The translations under genes and the position numbers were made by a program. The notes beneath the pieces are model-generated. The model did not search any database. It was not told where the DNA came from and saw only the letters and a list, made by a program, of their open reading frames with translations. Positions 6,274-7,744 of a stretch of DNA of 7,744 bases are shown here, one piece after another. Source of the stretch: Acetobacteraceae bacterium (GTDB lineage Bacteria > Pseudomonadota > Alphaproteobacteria > Acetobacterales > Acetobacteraceae); NCBI GenBank assembly GCA_027306955.1, contig DAHUXX010000036.1, positions 1 through 7,744 of the forward strand, written 5' to 3'. Within the stretch, counting starts at the first letter, position 1, and each line of letters opens with the position of its first letter.

Positions 6274-7665
6274 ATGAGCGGCGAACGCCTCGAACACGAC
6301 AGCCTCGGCGAGCGGCGCGTGCCGCGCGATGCGCTCTACGGCGTGCAGACCCAGCGCGCGATGGAGAATTTCCATCTCTCTGGCGTCACCATCGGCGCCT
6401 TTCCCACGCTACTCGCGGCACTGGCGATGGTGAAGAAGGCCGCGGCGATCGCCAACCACGCGCAGGGCAAGCTCGCGGAATGGAAGCTGCGCGCGATCGC
6501 CGCGGCGGCGGAGGACGTCATCGCCGGGCGCATCCGGCCCGAGGCGTTCCCGGTGGACGTGCTGCAGGGCGGCGCGGGCACCTCGACCAACATGAACATG
6601 AACGAAGTGCTGGCGAATCTCGCGCTGCAGCATCTCGGGCGCGAGCCGGGGGACTACGCCACCATCCACCCCAACGACGACGTCAACCTCTCGCAATCCA
6701 CCAACGACGTCTATCCGACCGCCGTGCGCCTGGCCCTCGTGCTCAAGACGCGCGAGACCAGCGAGGCGGTGGAGCAACTCGCCGCCGCGTTCGAGGCCAA
6801 GTCCGCCGAGTTCGACGACGTGGTCAAGCTCGGCCGCACCCAGCTGCAGGACGCGGTGCCGATCACGCTCGGCCGCGAGCTTGGCGCCTATGCCGTGACA
6901 CTGCGGGAGGATCGCGGCCGGCTGGAGGAGGCGACACGGCTGCTGCGCGAGGTCAATCTCGGCGGCACCGCCGTCGGCACCATGCTGAACGCCGACCCCG
7001 CCTACGCGAAGCGGGCGCTGGCGGAGCTTTCGGCGCTCGCCGGCGTGGAGATGCTGGCGGCGGAGAACCTGATGGAGGCGAGTTGGGATTCCGGCGCCTT
7101 CGTCATGTTCTCCGGCGTGCTGAAGCGGCTGGCGACCAAGATGTCCAAGATCGCGAACGATCTGCGCCTGCTGTCCTCGGGCCCGCGCGGTGGCCTCGCG
7201 GAGATCCGTCTGCCGGCGCGCCAGCCGGGCAGCTCCATCATGCCGGGCAAGGTCAACCCGGTGATCCCGGAGGCGGTGAACCAGGTCTGCTTCCAGGCGA
7301 TCGGCAACGACCTGGTCGTGACCATGGCCGCCGAGGCCGGGCAGCTGCAGCTCAACGCGTTCGAGCCGGTGATCGGCTACAACCTGCTCACCTCCCTCAC
7401 CCTGCTGCAGCGCGCCGCGGTGATGCTGGCGGAGAAATGCGTGGCGGGGATCGAGGCGGACCGCGCGCGCTGCCGCGCCGGGGCGGAGGCGTCCATCGCG
7501 CTGGCCACGGCACTCAACCCGCTGCTCGGCTACGAGGCCTCGGCGAAGATCGCGAAGGCGGCGCTGGCCAGCGGGCGCAGCGTGCGCGACGTGGCGATCG
7601 AGCATGGCGTGGCGCCGGACGTCGCCGACCGCGTGCTCGACCCGCTGGCGATGGCGCGGAGCTGA
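6274..7665 (+). CDS. aspA: Aspartate ammonia-lyase (aspartase)
   Basis: Aspartase reversibly deaminates L-aspartate to fumarate and ammonia in the cytoplasm and feeds the citric acid cycle. The 463-residue protein belongs to the aspartase/fumarase superfamily. The N-terminal EHDSLGERRVPRDALYGVQT (7-26) and FPVDVLQGGAGTSTNMNMNE (92-111) are aspartase-like; class II fumarases have WQTGSGTQSNMN there. QSTND is at 141-145, GRTQLQDAVPITLG at 187-200 and the superfamily signature with the catalytic serine loop, GSSIMPGKVNP, at 319-329. NQVCFQAIGNDLVVTMAAEAG (336-356) also matches aspartase. HPNDDVN at 132-138 has Asp where many relatives have His. Length is typical (460-480). The start is set by the strong GGGAGGA. 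It is transcribed away from the flagellar operon and is probably monocistronic. A related amino-acid lyase specificity cannot be fully excluded from sequence alone. Confidence 0.92.
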   Translation: MSGERLEHDSLGERRVPRDALYGVQTQRAMENFHLSGVTIGAFPTLLAALAMVKKAAAIANHAQGKLAEWKLRAIAAAAEDVIAGRIRPEAFPVDVLQGGAGTSTNMNMNEVLANLALQHLGREPGDYATIHPNDDVNLSQSTNDVYPTAVRLALVLKTRETSEAVEQLAAAFEAKSAEFDDVVKLGRTQLQDAVPITLGRELGAYAVTLREDRGRLEEATRLLREVNLGGTAVGTMLNADPAYAKRALAELSALAGVEMLAAENLMEASWDSGAFVMFSGVLKRLATKMSKIANDLRLLSSGPRGGLAEIRLPARQPGSSIMPGKVNPVIPEAVNQVCFQAIGNDLVVTMAAEAGQLQLNAFEPVIGYNLLTSLTLLQRAAVMLAEKCVAGIEADRARCRAGAEASIALATALNPLLGYEASAKIAKAALASGRSVRDVAIEHGVAPDVADRVLDPLAMARS

Positions 7666-7675
7666 ACCCGCCCGC

Positions 7676-7744
7676 TCAGAGGATCGGCAGCAGAACCCGG
7701 CTCGGCCGCGCGGCGTCGGTGAACAGCGTGACGCGGGCGACGCG
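7676..7744 (-). CDS. C-terminal tail of an unidentified convergent gene (partial)
   Basis: An open minus-strand frame enters from the right edge and ends with TGA at 7678-7676. It gives 22 residues, RVARVTLFTDAARPSRVLLP followed by IL. The stop lies 10 bp from the aspA stop, a normal spacing for convergent genes, and the composition (alternating hydrophobic residues) is plausible for a protein end. It is too short to assign a family. No terminator hairpin is visible between the two stops. It could be a chance open frame. Confidence 0.4.
   Translation of the reverse strand, partial: RVARVTLFTDAARPSRVLLPIL

Noticed and set aside
6409..7605. 398-codon minus-strand frame opposite aspA
   Set aside because: Shadow frame; the plus strand has all aspartase signature motifs.

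Overview
The window is high-GC chromosomal DNA, most likely from an alphaproteobacterium. The best evidence for this is the FlbD-type sigma-54 activator lying inside a flagellar basal-body operon, the arrangement known from Caulobacter (fliF-fliG-flbE-fliN-flbD). The GC-rich style would fit a Rhodospirillales/Acetobacteraceae-like organism, but that finer placement is inference. I see no mobile element, phage gene, RNA gene or CRISPR array.

Layout. On the minus strand, positions 6162 down to 1 hold six co-directional flagellar genes packed without gaps: fliF (MS ring), fliG (switch and torque), a fliH/flbE-type gene (export ATPase regulator), fliN (C-ring and export docking), flbD (sigma-54-dependent class switch regulator) and the first 415 codons of flhA (export gate), which runs off the left edge. 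Junctions are 1 to 4 nt overlaps or gaps of 2 to 4 nt, so this looks like one transcript with strong translational coupling. Together the genes make the MS ring, the switch complex docked on it and the cytoplasmic export machinery. They also encode the regulator that, in Caulobacter, turns on later rod, hook and flagellin genes and feeds back on the fliF promoter.

A 111-bp divergent intergenic region (6163-6273) separates this operon from a plus-strand gene for aspartate ammonia-lyase (6274-7665), which converts L-aspartate to fumarate and ammonia. This small region holds a 12-bp perfect palindrome containing TTAACC and a 7-bp-arm dyad. Both sit where an autoregulatory FlbD site or a CtrA site would be expected upstream of fliF. 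After aspA, a short minus-strand reading frame at the right edge looks like the tail of a convergent, unidentified gene.

Overall this is an ordinary, intact flagellar locus rather than a new system. The points worth a second look are the dyad and palindrome in the divergent promoter region, the in-frame 15-bp tandem repeat at the start of fliF, the degenerate receiver and GAFSGA loop of FlbD, and the pairing of a fumarate-producing enzyme with the switch-protein operon.
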